A DNA stretch of 5,986 nucleotides, from assembly GCA_003105305.1 (NCBI GenBank), contig PQAQ01000019.1:1-5986 (forward strand), in the 5' to 3' direction. The notes under the pieces are model-generated. The model did no database searches and was not told the DNA's origin. It was given only the letters and a program-made list of their open reading frames with translations. The position numbers were made by a program, and so were the translations under genes. Below are positions 5,970 through 5,986 of this stretch, in pieces. The stretch comes from Candidatus Methylomirabilota bacterium (GTDB lineage Bacteria > Methylomirabilota > Methylomirabilia > Methylomirabilales > Methylomirabilaceae). The first letter of the stretch is position 1; the number at the start of each line of letters is the position of its first letter.

Positions 5970-5986
5970 GGGGCTGGTCGGGCAGT

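Overview
The window is about 6 kb of bacterial DNA of moderately high GC (by eye, high fifties percent). It is dominated by three large genes on the + strand that look like one transcription unit. Membrane histidine kinases, response-regulator receivers, a PilZ domain and a cyclopropane-synthase-type methyltransferase together suggest a Gram-negative environmental bacterium (proteobacterial, myxobacterial or a related phylum). The sequence does not allow a narrower assignment.

Layout. Bases 1-454 hold no gene I can support, only a short hairpin and stop-free frames without credible starts. A small ORF at 455-673 would encode a 72-residue protein with two membrane helices; it is plausible but unproven. 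After about 130 bases comes a very large sensor kinase (807-3515) with the order six membrane helices, kinase 1, receiver, kinase 2. A 93-base gap with a strong GC-rich hairpin leads to a CFA-synthase/mycolate-methyltransferase-like enzyme (3609-4469, possibly starting at 3570). Only 27 bases later, behind a textbook Shine-Dalgarno site, is a PilZ-domain protein fused to a SAM-dependent methyltransferase (4497-5969). The window ends 17 bases after that gene.

How the genes may work together. The third gene resembles the PhcB-type 'extracellular factor' methyltransferases, which make 3-hydroxy fatty acid methyl ester signals in Ralstonia. The kinase looks like a PhcS-like membrane sensor joined end to end with a PhcR-like receiver-kinase. 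The simplest reading is a compact, rearranged fatty-acid-ester signalling cassette: signal synthase, sensor and relay, with two additions. One is a c-di-GMP-type PilZ domain on the synthase; the other is a lipid-modifying methyltransferase between sensor and synthase. This is inference from domain content and gene order. No signal, partner regulator or DNA-binding output is visible in the window.
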